Assembly (NCBI GenBank): GCA_023404095.1
Contig: JAEYDD010000051.1
Span: 1 to 64,000, forward strand
DNA length: 64,000 bases
Origin: Pseudomonadota bacterium
GTDB lineage: Bacteria > Pseudomonadota > Alphaproteobacteria > Rhizobiales > Rhizobiaceae
Direction: 5' to 3'
Program-made: the position numbers and the translations under genes
Notes under the pieces: model-generated
Databases searched by the model: none
What the model was told of the DNA's origin: nothing
Seen by the model: only the letters and a program-made list of their open reading frames with translations
Shown: positions 36,760-45,243 of the stretch, in pieces
Layout of the letters: the number at the start of each line of letters is the position of its first letter
How positions within the stretch are numbered: position 1 is the stretch's first letter

Positions 36760-37688
36760 CCATGAACCATATCAGCGTAGAACAGAAGCTCATCTCCAGG
36801 GTGGAGGACGTCACGCCGACCGTGCTGCGGGCGATGGCGGCAACGACCGATCCACGGCTGAAGCAACTGATGACGTCGCTCGTCACGCACCTGCACCAGT
36901 TCGTCATCGAGACGCGCCCGACGGAGGCGGAGTTCGAGTACGGCTTGCGCTGGGTCGCCGAGCTCGGCCATCGCACCAACGCGTTCCACAACGAGGTGGT
37001 GTTGGCGGCCGATGCGATCGGCGTCTCAACGCTGATCGACCTGATCAACAACGACGGCATGCAGGGCGAGACGATGTCGGCGCTGCTCGGGCCGTTCTAT
37101 CGCGGCGCGGCGCCGCAATGTGAATGCGGTGACTGCATCGCACGATCAGATACGCCGGGTGCAGGTCTCTATTTCAGCGGGCGGGTGATCGGCGTCGACG
37201 GCGCCCCGATCGAGGGCGCCACGCTCGACGTCTGGCAGGCCTCGCCCGTGGGGCTCTACGAGAACCAGGACGAGACGCAGGACGACTTCAATCTGCGCGG
37301 CAAGTTTACGACGGACGCCGAGGGCCTCTTCCATTTCGTCTCGGTCAAGCCGGCGGGATACCCGGTGCCGACCGACGGTCCGGTGGGCGAGTTGCTGCGT
37401 GCGCAACATCGGACCCCGATGCGTCCGGCCCACATCCATTTCATCGTCTCCGCGCCGGGCCACAAGACGCTGATCACGCAGATCTTCGCCGACAGCCACG
37501 AGGCACTCGTCAACGACGTCGTCTTCGGCGCCAAACGGCAGATCGTCGGCGACTTCGTTCGCCACGACGAGCCGCATCCCGACTATCCGGGCGCTGCAGC
37601 CCCGTTCTACACCTGCCACTACGATTTCAAGCTGGTCGAGGGGACGCCCTGCTTCCCGGTTCCGCCCATCAGCGGCAAGAAGGGCTGA
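36756..37688 (+). CDS. intradiol ring-cleavage dioxygenase (hydroxyquinol/catechol 1,2-dioxygenase type)
   Basis: Intradiol dioxygenases cut catechol-like rings between the two hydroxyls with Fe(III). The 310-residue product has the dimerising N-domain (residues 1-100), LLGPFYRGAAP at 110-120, and the catalytic domain. The four iron ligands are Tyr168 (GLYENQ), Tyr202 (GYPVP), His226 and His228 (RPAHIHFIVSAPG). The N-domain and GPFYR block resemble hydroxyquinol and chlorocatechol dioxygenases more than protocatechuate enzymes. ATG 36756 overlaps the GST stop; an ATG at 36762 has a better-spaced GGGAG and may be the true start. Confidence 0.93.
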   Translation: MTMNHISVEQKLISRVEDVTPTVLRAMAATTDPRLKQLMTSLVTHLHQFVIETRPTEAEFEYGLRWVAELGHRTNAFHNEVVLAADAIGVSTLIDLINNDGMQGETMSALLGPFYRGAAPQCECGDCIARSDTPGAGLYFSGRVIGVDGAPIEGATLDVWQASPVGLYENQDETQDDFNLRGKFTTDAEGLFHFVSVKPAGYPVPTDGPVGELLRAQHRTPMRPAHIHFIVSAPGHKTLITQIFADSHEALVNDVVFGAKRQIVGDFVRHDEPHPDYPGAAAPFYTCHYDFKLVEGTPCFPVPPISGKKG

Positions 37689-37691
37689 GCC

Positions 37692-38450
37692 GTGGCTGAG
37701 CAATCAAACAAACCGCTTGCTGGAAAAATAGCCGTGATCGTCGGCGGGTCGGGCGGCATCGGGCGGCAGACCTGCATCGAAATGGCAAAGGCCGGCGCGA
37801 GCGTCGTCGTCGGCTACCGCAACGGACGCGAGCGGGCAGACGAGATCGTCGCGGGACTGCCGGGCGAGGGGCATTTCGCCTCGCCCGTCCAGATCGAGGA
37901 TACGCCAAGCATCCTCGCCTTCCGCGACGCCGTGCAGGCACGCGCCGGCGGCACCGACATCCTGATAAACACGGCCGGCATCACCAAGCCGGTGGCCCAC
38001 GCAGACCTCGACGCGCTGACAGATGACCTGATCGATGCGATCTTCGTCAATAATTTCCGTGGCGTCTTTGCCACCATCCGCGCCTTTGCGCCGATGTTGA
38101 AAGCAAGCGGCGAGGGGCTCGTCGTGAACGTCTCCTCGATCGCCGCCTTCACCGGCATCGGCTCCAACGTCGCCTACTGCGGCGCCAAGGCAGCACTCGA
38201 CATCATGGCCAATTCGCTTGGCCGGGCGCTGGCGCCGGAGATCCGCGTTCTGTCGGTCTCGCCTGGTGCTGTCGATACGCAGTTCGTCCCCGGCCGCGGG
38301 CAGGAGTTCAACGACAGGGTCGCAGCGACGACCCCGCTCAGGCGGATCACCACCCCGACCGATGTTGCCTGTGCCATTCTGGCCTGCGCCACGCACCTGA
38401 AGTTCTCGACCGGCGATCGCATCGTCGTCGACGGAGGAAGGCATCTCTGA
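37692..38450 (+). CDS. short-chain dehydrogenase/reductase (FabG-like)
   Basis: The 252-residue product begins at GTG 37692. It has the nucleotide motif VGGSGGIGR (residues 17-25), an NTAGI block, catalytic Ser148/149 (NVSSIA), Tyr162 and Lys166 (YCGAK), and the usual VSPGAVDT and GDRIVVDGG ending. These make it a complete classical SDR. Position between the dioxygenase and BKACE suggests it acts on a ring-derived alcohol, diol or keto acid. Confidence 0.9.
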   Translation: MAEQSNKPLAGKIAVIVGGSGGIGRQTCIEMAKAGASVVVGYRNGRERADEIVAGLPGEGHFASPVQIEDTPSILAFRDAVQARAGGTDILINTAGITKPVAHADLDALTDDLIDAIFVNNFRGVFATIRAFAPMLKASGEGLVVNVSSIAAFTGIGSNVAYCGAKAALDIMANSLGRALAPEIRVLSVSPGAVDTQFVPGRGQEFNDRVAATTPLRRITTPTDVACAILACATHLKFSTGDRIVVDGGRHL

Positions 38451-39329
38451 ATGCAGCCTAGTGTCATCATAACCTGTGCCGTCACCGGCAATCTGACGAC
38501 CCGGGAGCACCATCCGGGCCTGCCAGTCACCCCGGAGGAAATCGCCAATGCCTGCCTGGAAGCCGCAGACGCGGGTGCGGCGATCGCGCATATCCACGTG
38601 CGTGACCCGGAGACCGGCAGACCCTCGATGGAGCTGAAATACTATCGCGAGGTGATGGAGCGAATCCGGGCGAAAAACGACGCGCTGATCCTGAACATCA
38701 CCACCGGGCCGGGCGGCCGCTACCATCCCAGCGACGAGAACCCGGCGGTGGCCGGGCCACGTACGACCCTGATGCGTCCCGAAAAGCGTGTCGAGCATAT
38801 CCTCGCGCTCAAGCCGGAAATTGCAACGCTCGACCTGAACACCATGACCTTCGGCAACGAGGTTGTCATCAATACCCCCGGCAACGTCAAGATCATGTCG
38901 GACATGATCTACGAGGCCGGCGCGAAGCCGGAACTGGAGGTATTCGACACCGGCCATATCCAGCTCGCCCACGACATGCTGAAGGCAGGAACGCTGAAGG
39001 CGCCGACGCTCTACAATATTGTCACCGGCGTGAAATACGGCTTCCCCGCCACCCCCGAAGTGATGGCGCTCGCCGCCCGCCTGCTGCCGCAGCCTTGCGT
39101 GTGGACCGGCTTCGGCGTCGGCCGCATGTCCTTTCCGATGGCGGTGCAGTCCTACCTGCTCGGTGGCCATGTGCGGGTGGGGCTGGAGGACAATTCGTAC
39201 TTGTCCAAGGGCGTGCTCGCCAAGGGAAACGGTGAACTGGTCGAGCGGGCGCGAGACCTGATCGAAAAGCTCGGCGCGAAGATCGCCAGCCCGTGGCAGG
39301 CCCGCGAACTGCTCGGGCTGCCGGCCTAG
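38451..39329 (+). CDS. beta-keto acid cleavage enzyme (BKACE/Kce family, DUF849)
   Basis: BKACE enzymes are Zn-dependent and condense a beta-keto acid with acetyl-CoA to give acetoacetate plus a new acyl-CoA. The 292-residue TIM barrel has the Zn-binding His47 and His49 (AHIHVRDP) and the late VGLEDNSY block with Glu246. It starts immediately after the SDR stop. In this context the substrate could be 3-oxoadipate or another beta-keto acid from ring cleavage, which would make separate CoA transferase and thiolase genes unnecessary; none are present in the cluster. Confidence 0.93.
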   Translation: MQPSVIITCAVTGNLTTREHHPGLPVTPEEIANACLEAADAGAAIAHIHVRDPETGRPSMELKYYREVMERIRAKNDALILNITTGPGGRYHPSDENPAVAGPRTTLMRPEKRVEHILALKPEIATLDLNTMTFGNEVVINTPGNVKIMSDMIYEAGAKPELEVFDTGHIQLAHDMLKAGTLKAPTLYNIVTGVKYGFPATPEVMALAARLLPQPCVWTGFGVGRMSFPMAVQSYLLGGHVRVGLEDNSYLSKGVLAKGNGELVERARDLIEKLGAKIASPWQARELLGLPA

Positions 39330-39361
39330 GCCCGTCTTCTAGTATTCCAGGGAGGAATGAC

Positions 39362-40366
39362 ATGAACATCCAGGTGGATACGAAAATGGGCAAGGCGCTG
39401 CGCGTATCGCAAAAATCGCCCGATCTGGACAATCTCCTGATCGATGTCGTCGATATCGCCGTGCCGCGGCCGGGTCCCGGCCAGGTGTTGGTCGAGATTG
39501 TCGCCGCCGGCGTCAACCCGAGCGACGTCAAGGCATCGCTCGGGCACATGCCGCATGCCGTCTGGCCGCGCACACCCGGACGCGACTTCGGCGGCATCGT
39601 CCGCGAGGGACCGTCGCATATGATCGGCATGGAAATCTGGGGCGGCGGCGGGGAACTCGGTATCAGCCAGGATGGCAGCCACGGCAAGTGGATGGTGTTG
39701 GACCAGAAGGCGGTGCGTGCCAAGCCCAACAACTTCACGATGGAGGAGGCCGGGTCGATCGGTGTTCCATTCATCACCGCCTACGAAGGCCTGCGCGAGG
39801 CCGGCGGTGTACAGCCGACCGATGTGGTGCTCGTCTGCGGCGGCAATGGCAAGGTCGGGCAGGCCGCCATCCAGCTTGCGACCCTCGCGGGTGCGACCGT
39901 CTTCGCCGTCGAATACAACGAGCAACCGCTGATGGCGCATACCAACGGGCCGGTGGAGATGCTCAACAGCGCCACCCAGGACGTGGCGGCGATCGTGAAG
40001 GAAAATACCGGCGGCCACGGCGCCGACATCGTCTTCAACACCGTCGGCAGCCCCTATTTCGAGATTGCCAACAACGCCATGGCCAAGCAGGCGCGACAGA
40101 TCTTCATATCCACCTTCGACCGCGCCGTTCCGTTCGACATCTTCAACTTCTTCCGCGGCCGGCACAAATATATCGGCATCGACACGCTGGCGCTGTCGTC
40201 GGTCGACGGCGCCCGCATCTTCGACAAGTTGCGGCCTAAGTTCGAGGAGGGCAAGCTGAAGCCGTTCCCGATCAATCCGGCCACCTGCTACGACCTGGCC
40301 GATGCAGCCAAGGCCTACGCCTCGGTCCTGCGCGGAACGCCGGACCGCGTGCTTCTGAAACCGTGA
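39362..40366 (+). CDS. medium-chain dehydrogenase/reductase, quinone-oxidoreductase type
   Basis: The 334-residue product has the MDR GroES-like N-domain (VAAGVNPSDVKASLG, RTPGRDFGGIV) and a Rossmann domain with VCGGNGKVGQAAIQLA. The catalytic Zn ligands (Cys/His) of alcohol dehydrogenases are not seen at the usual places, so it is probably the zinc-free reductase type acting on an enone or enal. GGGAGGAATG precedes ATG 39362. A role in reducing a maleylacetate- or enol-lactone-like intermediate is possible but not shown by sequence. Confidence 0.88.
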   Translation: MNIQVDTKMGKALRVSQKSPDLDNLLIDVVDIAVPRPGPGQVLVEIVAAGVNPSDVKASLGHMPHAVWPRTPGRDFGGIVREGPSHMIGMEIWGGGGELGISQDGSHGKWMVLDQKAVRAKPNNFTMEEAGSIGVPFITAYEGLREAGGVQPTDVVLVCGGNGKVGQAAIQLATLAGATVFAVEYNEQPLMAHTNGPVEMLNSATQDVAAIVKENTGGHGADIVFNTVGSPYFEIANNAMAKQARQIFISTFDRAVPFDIFNFFRGRHKYIGIDTLALSSVDGARIFDKLRPKFEEGKLKPFPINPATCYDLADAAKAYASVLRGTPDRVLLKP

Positions 40367-40376
40367 GGACGGCGGG

Positions 40377-40709
40377 ATGCAGGTGACGCGATATGCGGAC
40401 GCCAGGCCCTACGAGGCGCCGGAACACTACGACATGCGCTGCCTGCGCCTGCAGGGAAAGGAAGCCACGGAAACGGATAGGATCTGGATCGGACTGTCGC
40501 ATCTCCTGCCGGGCGGGCGGACCTCGCTGAAGGACGCAGCGGTGGAGAAGATCTACATCGTCGTCGGCGGCGAGGTGACGGTCGAAACGCCGACAGAAAG
40601 CGTCACACTCGGTTTCCTCGACAGTTGCCGGCTGGCCCCGGGCGAGGCGCGTGCACTCGTAAACCGCACGAACGCACCCGCCTCGATCCTGCTCGCGATG
40701 CCGACATGA
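40377..40709 (+). CDS. small single-domain cupin
   Basis: The 110-residue product folds as one cupin barrel: IGLSHLLPGGRTSLKDAAVE then KIYIVVGGEVTVETPTESV. The standard metal-binding HxH pair of cupin motif 1 is replaced by polar residues around GGRTSLKD, though Glu is kept, so metal binding is uncertain. It follows the MDR gene by 10 bp and is the last gene before a 140-bp gap. Function unknown; such cupins often act as isomerases, lactonases or ligand sensors in catabolic clusters. Confidence 0.8.
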   Translation: MQVTRYADARPYEAPEHYDMRCLRLQGKEATETDRIWIGLSHLLPGGRTSLKDAAVEKIYIVVGGEVTVETPTESVTLGFLDSCRLAPGEARALVNRTNAPASILLAMPT

Positions 40710-40849
40710 GCGGACGCGCCGCGGCCGGCTGAGCCGCCAGAGCGATCTGCGCGCGCGGCCGGATCGTCGTTACCCAAGCTTGCAGCCGGCAACTTGCTGC
40801 AGCCGGTCGCCCCAGCACTGACTGGAATGGACGCAGCAGGAGATGAAAC

Positions 40850-41923
40850 GTGGATCAGGTCGAAAACAGGCTGCTCAGCGTCGTGGAACACTGGCTGCCG
40901 CGCATCGAGGTTGCCGGCATTCCCTCCGCCACTGCTCGTGCTGTCATAGAGCAAGCGGGGACATGGGCCAACTGGCTTCCGGCCTGGTGCGCGGAGGGCG
41001 ACCGGCACGCACAGATCGCCGCCACAGCACTCGCGGACGGGCACCAGGTCACCGCGGGCGAGGCCTATGCGCGCGCCAGCCTCTTCTACCACTTCGGCCA
41101 GTTCATGGCCTTCGAGGATGTCGCCGCGAAAGCTGCCGCCGCCGCACGAAAGGCGGAGTTCTACCGCCTTGCCCTGCCGCTCCTCGATCCCCCCGGCGAA
41201 ATCATCGACATCCCGTTCGAGGACGGTCATCTGCGCGCGGCGCTCCGTACGCCGCCTGGAACCGATCCCCGCCCGCTTGTCGTCATCCTGCCCGGCTCGG
41301 ACTCGACCAAGGAAGAATTTCCCGCATTTGAGCGCCATTTCCACGCGCGCGGCATCGCCACGCTTTCGCTCGATGGCCCAGGGCAAGGCGAGGGACGTTC
41401 GCACGGGCGGCTGCGGCCGGACGTGGCGTCGGCAGTGCAAGCGGCAATCGATGCCGTCAGCGAGCGAAGCGCGCTTTCCGGGCAGGTCGGTCTCGTCGGC
41501 ATGGCCTTCGGCGGGTTCCTGGCGCTGCGCGCCTCGGCCAACCTCCGCCACCTCGATGGCGTCGTCTCGATCAACGGCTTCTTCGACCTCGGTGGGTTCT
41601 GGCCGGAACTGCCGCAGGTCTATCGCGACAACATGCACTTTTCGCTGGGCAGCAACGACGTGCCTCAGCGCGCCGCCACCTTCACGCTGCAGGGCTGCGA
41701 CGCTCCGGGAGCGCCGGTGCTCATTGTCCACGGTGGCCGTGACCGGATATTTCCGCCCGCCGAAGCCGAGGCCTGCGCGCGTTTCTGCCGCAATGGTGCC
41801 GAGCTGCACCTGTTGCCGGACGGCAACCATGTCTGCAACAACATCCCCTGGCTCTACCGGCCCATGGTGGCAGACTGGCTGGCGGACAGGTTCAGGCGTT
41901 CCGCTGGAACGCAGCCCAGATGA
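40850..41923 (+). CDS. alpha/beta hydrolase, 2,6-dihydroxypseudooxynicotine hydrolase-like, nucleophile Ser replaced by Ala
   Basis: The 357-residue product has a helical N-terminal region (1-120) before the hydrolase fold, as in C-C-cleaving DHPON hydrolase-type enzymes. The nucleophile elbow reads GMAFGG with Ala219 where Ser is expected (DNA GCC at 41504-41506), while the acid (HGGRDRIFP) and base (DGNHVCNN) regions keep Asp and His. GTG 40850 follows AGGAG at seven bases. The ATGA overlap with the [2Fe-2S] gene at 41920 shows coupling. It may be inactive, use another mechanism, or bind without catalysis. Confidence 0.88.
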   Translation: MDQVENRLLSVVEHWLPRIEVAGIPSATARAVIEQAGTWANWLPAWCAEGDRHAQIAATALADGHQVTAGEAYARASLFYHFGQFMAFEDVAAKAAAAARKAEFYRLALPLLDPPGEIIDIPFEDGHLRAALRTPPGTDPRPLVVILPGSDSTKEEFPAFERHFHARGIATLSLDGPGQGEGRSHGRLRPDVASAVQAAIDAVSERSALSGQVGLVGMAFGGFLALRASANLRHLDGVVSINGFFDLGGFWPELPQVYRDNMHFSLGSNDVPQRAATFTLQGCDAPGAPVLIVHGGRDRIFPPAEAEACARFCRNGAELHLLPDGNHVCNNIPWLYRPMVADWLADRFRRSAGTQPR

Positions 41924-42414
41924 CCGAGGGAAGCCACACCATAAAGGGTGAGCCCCGCTGCCGGATCAACGACATGGACGTTGTGCTCGCGGCAGACGAG
42001 CCGCTGCTCTTCACGCTCCGCAACCGTCTCGGCCTCAAGGCCGTCCGTTTCGGCTGCGGCCTGGAGCAGTGCGGCGCCTGTATGGTGCTGATCGACGGCG
42101 AGGCGCGTCACAGCTGCGCCCTGCCGGCTTCCGCGCTGGACGGCCGGACCGTTGTTACCCCCGAAGCGATTGCCGGCGATCGGGTCGGCGCCGCGCTGCT
42201 GAAAGCCTTCGAACTGGAGCAGGCAGGGCAGTGCGGCTACTGCCTCGCCGGGATCGTGATGAGCGCGTTTGCGCTCCTCAGCCGTGAGGTCAACCCGTCG
42301 CGTGCCCGGATCATCGAGATGCTGGATGGTCATCTCTGCCGTTGCGGTGCGCATATCCCGATCCTTCGCGCCGTCGAGCGCGCCGCCCAGATGCTCGGGG
42401 AGCCCAGGGCATGA
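41920..42414 (+). CDS. molybdenum hydroxylase small subunit, two [2Fe-2S] clusters
   Basis: The 164-residue product is the IorA/NicA-type iron-sulfur subunit. The plant-ferredoxin-like N-domain has Cys46, Cys51, Cys54 (FGCGLEQCGAC) and Cys66; the C-terminal helical domain has Cys105 and Cys108 (GQCGYC) and Cys140 and Cys142 (CRCG). All eight ligands are present. It passes electrons from the molybdopterin subunit that follows with a four-base overlap. No FAD subunit gene is nearby. Confidence 0.93.
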   Translation: MTEGSHTIKGEPRCRINDMDVVLAADEPLLFTLRNRLGLKAVRFGCGLEQCGACMVLIDGEARHSCALPASALDGRTVVTPEAIAGDRVGAALLKAFELEQAGQCGYCLAGIVMSAFALLSREVNPSRARIIEMLDGHLCRCGAHIPILRAVERAAQMLGEPRA

Positions 42415-44519
42415 CTGGCCCGTCGTTGCCCAGAAGCCTGCAGGATACGCCGCAGCTCGACCGCTGGATTTCGTTCGCATCGCCGGGAAAGGTACAGGTT
42501 CGCACCGGCAAGGTCGAACTGGGCCAGGGAATTTTGGTCGCGCTGGCGCAGATTGTCGCTGAGGAACTGGAAGTCGCGCTCGATCGTGTGGAGGTGTTGC
42601 CGGCTGACACTCTGCTTTCCCCCAACGAGGGTTTCACGGCAGGCAGCCAATCGATCGAGGTCAGCGGCGCAGCGCTGCGACTGGTCGCAGCCCAGAGCCG
42701 GCAGGCCCTGCTTCGAGTTGCCGCGGCCCGAACCGGGCACCGGCTGGAAGAGATTTCCTGCCACGACGGTCTGCTGCGCGTGGACGAGACCGATATCGGG
42801 CTAGATTTCTGGACGCTCGCGCCCGAGGTCGATTGGACCCAGGTCGTTGATGTCCGGACGATCGGCCGCGATCAGCGGAACTATCGCCTCGCCGGAACGA
42901 GTACGCGGCGCGGCGACGTGCTGCAGCGCCTTGCATCTGGCGGCTTCATTCACGACATGGCCTTCGAGGGCATGACGCACGCCCGAATCGTCCGCCAGCC
43001 GTTTCGACTGGCGCGGCTTGCCTCGATCGACCGTACACGCTTCCTCCGACGCCACCCCAAGGTGGCGATCCTTCAGAACAGCGACTTTCTGGCATTTCTG
43101 AGTGCAGACGAATACACCGTCCATGTCGCCCATGACGAAGCCGAGGCCCTCGTCGAATGGACGATGGATCCCGGGCGACGGTGTGCCGAGAATGCGCCGG
43201 CCGCGATGCGCAAGGAGGTCAGCAAAGACCAAACCGCGCCCCGCGCGACAAATTCCACCATCCGCGCGCGCTATTCCCGCGGCTACATCGCGCACGGTTC
43301 GATCGGGCCCAGCTGCGCGCTTGCCCATTTCGCCGAAGGCGGGCTGACGGTCTGGTCCCATTCCCAGGGTATTTTCGCCCTGCGCGACCAGATCGCCGCC
43401 TGCCTGCATCTTCGATCATCGCGCGTCCGTGTCATCCATGCCCCCGGTGCCGGATGCTACGGCCATAATGGGGCCGACGATGCGGCTCTCGATGCTGCGA
43501 TCGTCGCCTGTGAAATGAAGGGAACGCCCGTTCGCGTGCAGTGGTCGCGCATCGATGAACTCAGCCGTGGCCCGCTTGGAGCTGCGATGACGACGGAAAT
43601 CGAAGCGGCACTTTCCAGCGACGGGGCCATCACGGCGTGGAAGCTGTCGGTCGTCAGCGCACCGCAGGCACAGCGGCCGGGAACCGGAGGTTACGCCAAT
43701 CTGAGTTCGGCGGAGGCGCTGGATCCCGCCAACGTTCCTTGCCGCGTAGAAGACCTGCCGGAACTGGCGGGCGGCGGGGCGTCGCGCAATGCGACTGCAA
43801 TCTACGATATTCCCGATCATGAAGTCAGTGTCTCCCTCGACACCCGTAGTCCGATCCGAACCTCGTCACTGCGCTCGCTCGGTGCGCATCTGAACATTTT
43901 TGCCATCGAATGCGCGATGGACGAACTGGCCGGGATCGCCGACATCGATCCCATCGCGTTCCGCCTCCGCCACCTGAAGGATAATCGCTGCCGCGCTGTC
44001 TTGAACGAGGTTGCCGCGATGAGTGGCTGGCGGTCGGACGATGCGGGCGGCGAGGGAAGAGGACGCGGCGTCGGCGTGGCGCGCTACAAGAACAAGGGCG
44101 CGTGGCTCGCAGCCGTCGCCGAAGTGAAGGTCGACGAGGCCGTGCGGGTCGAAAGGCTGTGGCTCTGCGTCGATGCCGGACGCCTGATCAATCCGCAGGG
44201 CGCCCGCGCCCAGATCGAGGGCGGCGCCCTCCAGTCCGTGAGCTGGACCCTGCTGGAATCCGTTCCCGTCGCGGATGGTCGCGTTCCGCCCCTGACTTGG
44301 TCAAACTATCCGATCTTGCGCTTTTCCGATGTGCCGGAGATCGAAACGCGGTTCATCATCGATGAGAACGAGGCCCCGCTCGGCGCGGGCGAGGCCGCGC
44401 AGGGGCCTGTCGCCGCCGCGATCGGCAACGCGGTCTCGCACGCCCTTGGCATGCGCGTGCGCGACCTGCCGCTTACCCGTGAAAGTTTGATGCAGCTTCT
44501 GGTCAGCGACGAGAGATGA
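42411..44519 (+). CDS. molybdenum hydroxylase large subunit (IorB/NicB-like, xanthine dehydrogenase family)
   Basis: The 702-residue product binds molybdopterin cytosine dinucleotide and hydroxylates carbon next to ring nitrogen or an aldehyde, with water as oxygen donor. Visible marks are the N-terminal GKVELGQGILVALAQIVAEE block, ATNSTIRARYSRGYIAHGSI, TSSLRSLGAHLNIFAIECAM and the active-site GAGEAAQGPVAAAIGNA with Glu at about residue 661. The length matches two-subunit isoquinoline-oxidoreductase-like enzymes. I see no CxxCH haem motif, so there is no fused cytochrome. It closes the operon. Confidence 0.9.
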   Translation: MTGPSLPRSLQDTPQLDRWISFASPGKVQVRTGKVELGQGILVALAQIVAEELEVALDRVEVLPADTLLSPNEGFTAGSQSIEVSGAALRLVAAQSRQALLRVAAARTGHRLEEISCHDGLLRVDETDIGLDFWTLAPEVDWTQVVDVRTIGRDQRNYRLAGTSTRRGDVLQRLASGGFIHDMAFEGMTHARIVRQPFRLARLASIDRTRFLRRHPKVAILQNSDFLAFLSADEYTVHVAHDEAEALVEWTMDPGRRCAENAPAAMRKEVSKDQTAPRATNSTIRARYSRGYIAHGSIGPSCALAHFAEGGLTVWSHSQGIFALRDQIAACLHLRSSRVRVIHAPGAGCYGHNGADDAALDAAIVACEMKGTPVRVQWSRIDELSRGPLGAAMTTEIEAALSSDGAITAWKLSVVSAPQAQRPGTGGYANLSSAEALDPANVPCRVEDLPELAGGGASRNATAIYDIPDHEVSVSLDTRSPIRTSSLRSLGAHLNIFAIECAMDELAGIADIDPIAFRLRHLKDNRCRAVLNEVAAMSGWRSDDAGGEGRGRGVGVARYKNKGAWLAAVAEVKVDEAVRVERLWLCVDAGRLINPQGARAQIEGGALQSVSWTLLESVPVADGRVPPLTWSNYPILRFSDVPEIETRFIIDENEAPLGAGEAAQGPVAAAIGNAVSHALGMRVRDLPLTRESLMQLLVSDER

Positions 44520-44751
44520 CGGCGACCCGCCCCTTCATCCCGTCGCGTCGTCGTCGCTGACGGGCGCCTGGCGCACCGGTACATCCGCGCATTCGGCGTG
44601 GGCCTGGATGCATCCCTCCCTCTTCACCTTCGCCGTCCCGGGCCCGCTGAGGCTCAGGCAGCGGCGATCCATCACCGCCTTGAATCGTTCGGCTCGGATC
44701 GATTCAGAACTCTCATTGGACAGCATGCCTTCCCGAAGCGATTCTGTCGGC

Positions 44752-45006
44752 ATGTCACACACTTGCCGCGCAACGCTCTACCGACGCGACCCCGAGAAGA
44801 ACATGGCCCGTTTCTACGCCATGTCGATCGAACCGAACCTGTTCGGGGGCTATGCGCTGTCGCGCAGGTGGGGAAGGATCGGCTGTCGCGGACGGGAATG
44901 CCTCCAGCTGTTCGACGAGCAGCAGGACGCGATCGTCTCGTTTCTCGCCACGCTTCGCCGAAAGCGGCATAAAGGGTATCTTTCCCGCGATGCACGCGGG
45001 ACCTAG
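44752..45006 (+). CDS. WGR-domain mini-protein
   Basis: The 84-residue product consists almost only of a WGR domain (ATLYRRDPEKNMARFYAMSI, then RRWGRIGCRGRECLQLFD). WGR domains are named for the Trp-Gly-Arg motif and occur in PARPs and as short stand-alone bacterial proteins; nucleic-acid binding is proposed. I chose ATG 44752 (MSHTCRATL); longer frames from 44608 or 44725 add unlikely residues. It stands between the catabolic operon and lpiA. Confidence 0.75.
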   Translation: MSHTCRATLYRRDPEKNMARFYAMSIEPNLFGGYALSRRWGRIGCRGRECLQLFDEQQDAIVSFLATLRRKRHKGYLSRDARGT

Positions 45007-45243
45007 CGGGACGACTTCCGAGGTTGTGCTTTCATGCCAACGGTTCGATTGACAGGCGCGACGCGAGATCGGCGCAGCATCCGACAAAGTTGCCCAAGAT
45101 CCGCCAAGATCATGGCTCCATTCATCCGGCAATGTTCCTCGCTCACAACGGGAACGGGCCGCGCTTGACTGCCGACAGGCACGGCAGGCGAGCCATGCCT
45201 TGAGTTGCGATGTCAACTGTTTGCAGGTGCGAGAAGTGAAGGC

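Noticed and set aside
40553..41830. A 425-codon minus-strand frame antisense to the cupin and alpha/beta hydrolase
   Set aside because: Mirrors two genes with clear family features and coupled starts; no motifs of its own.
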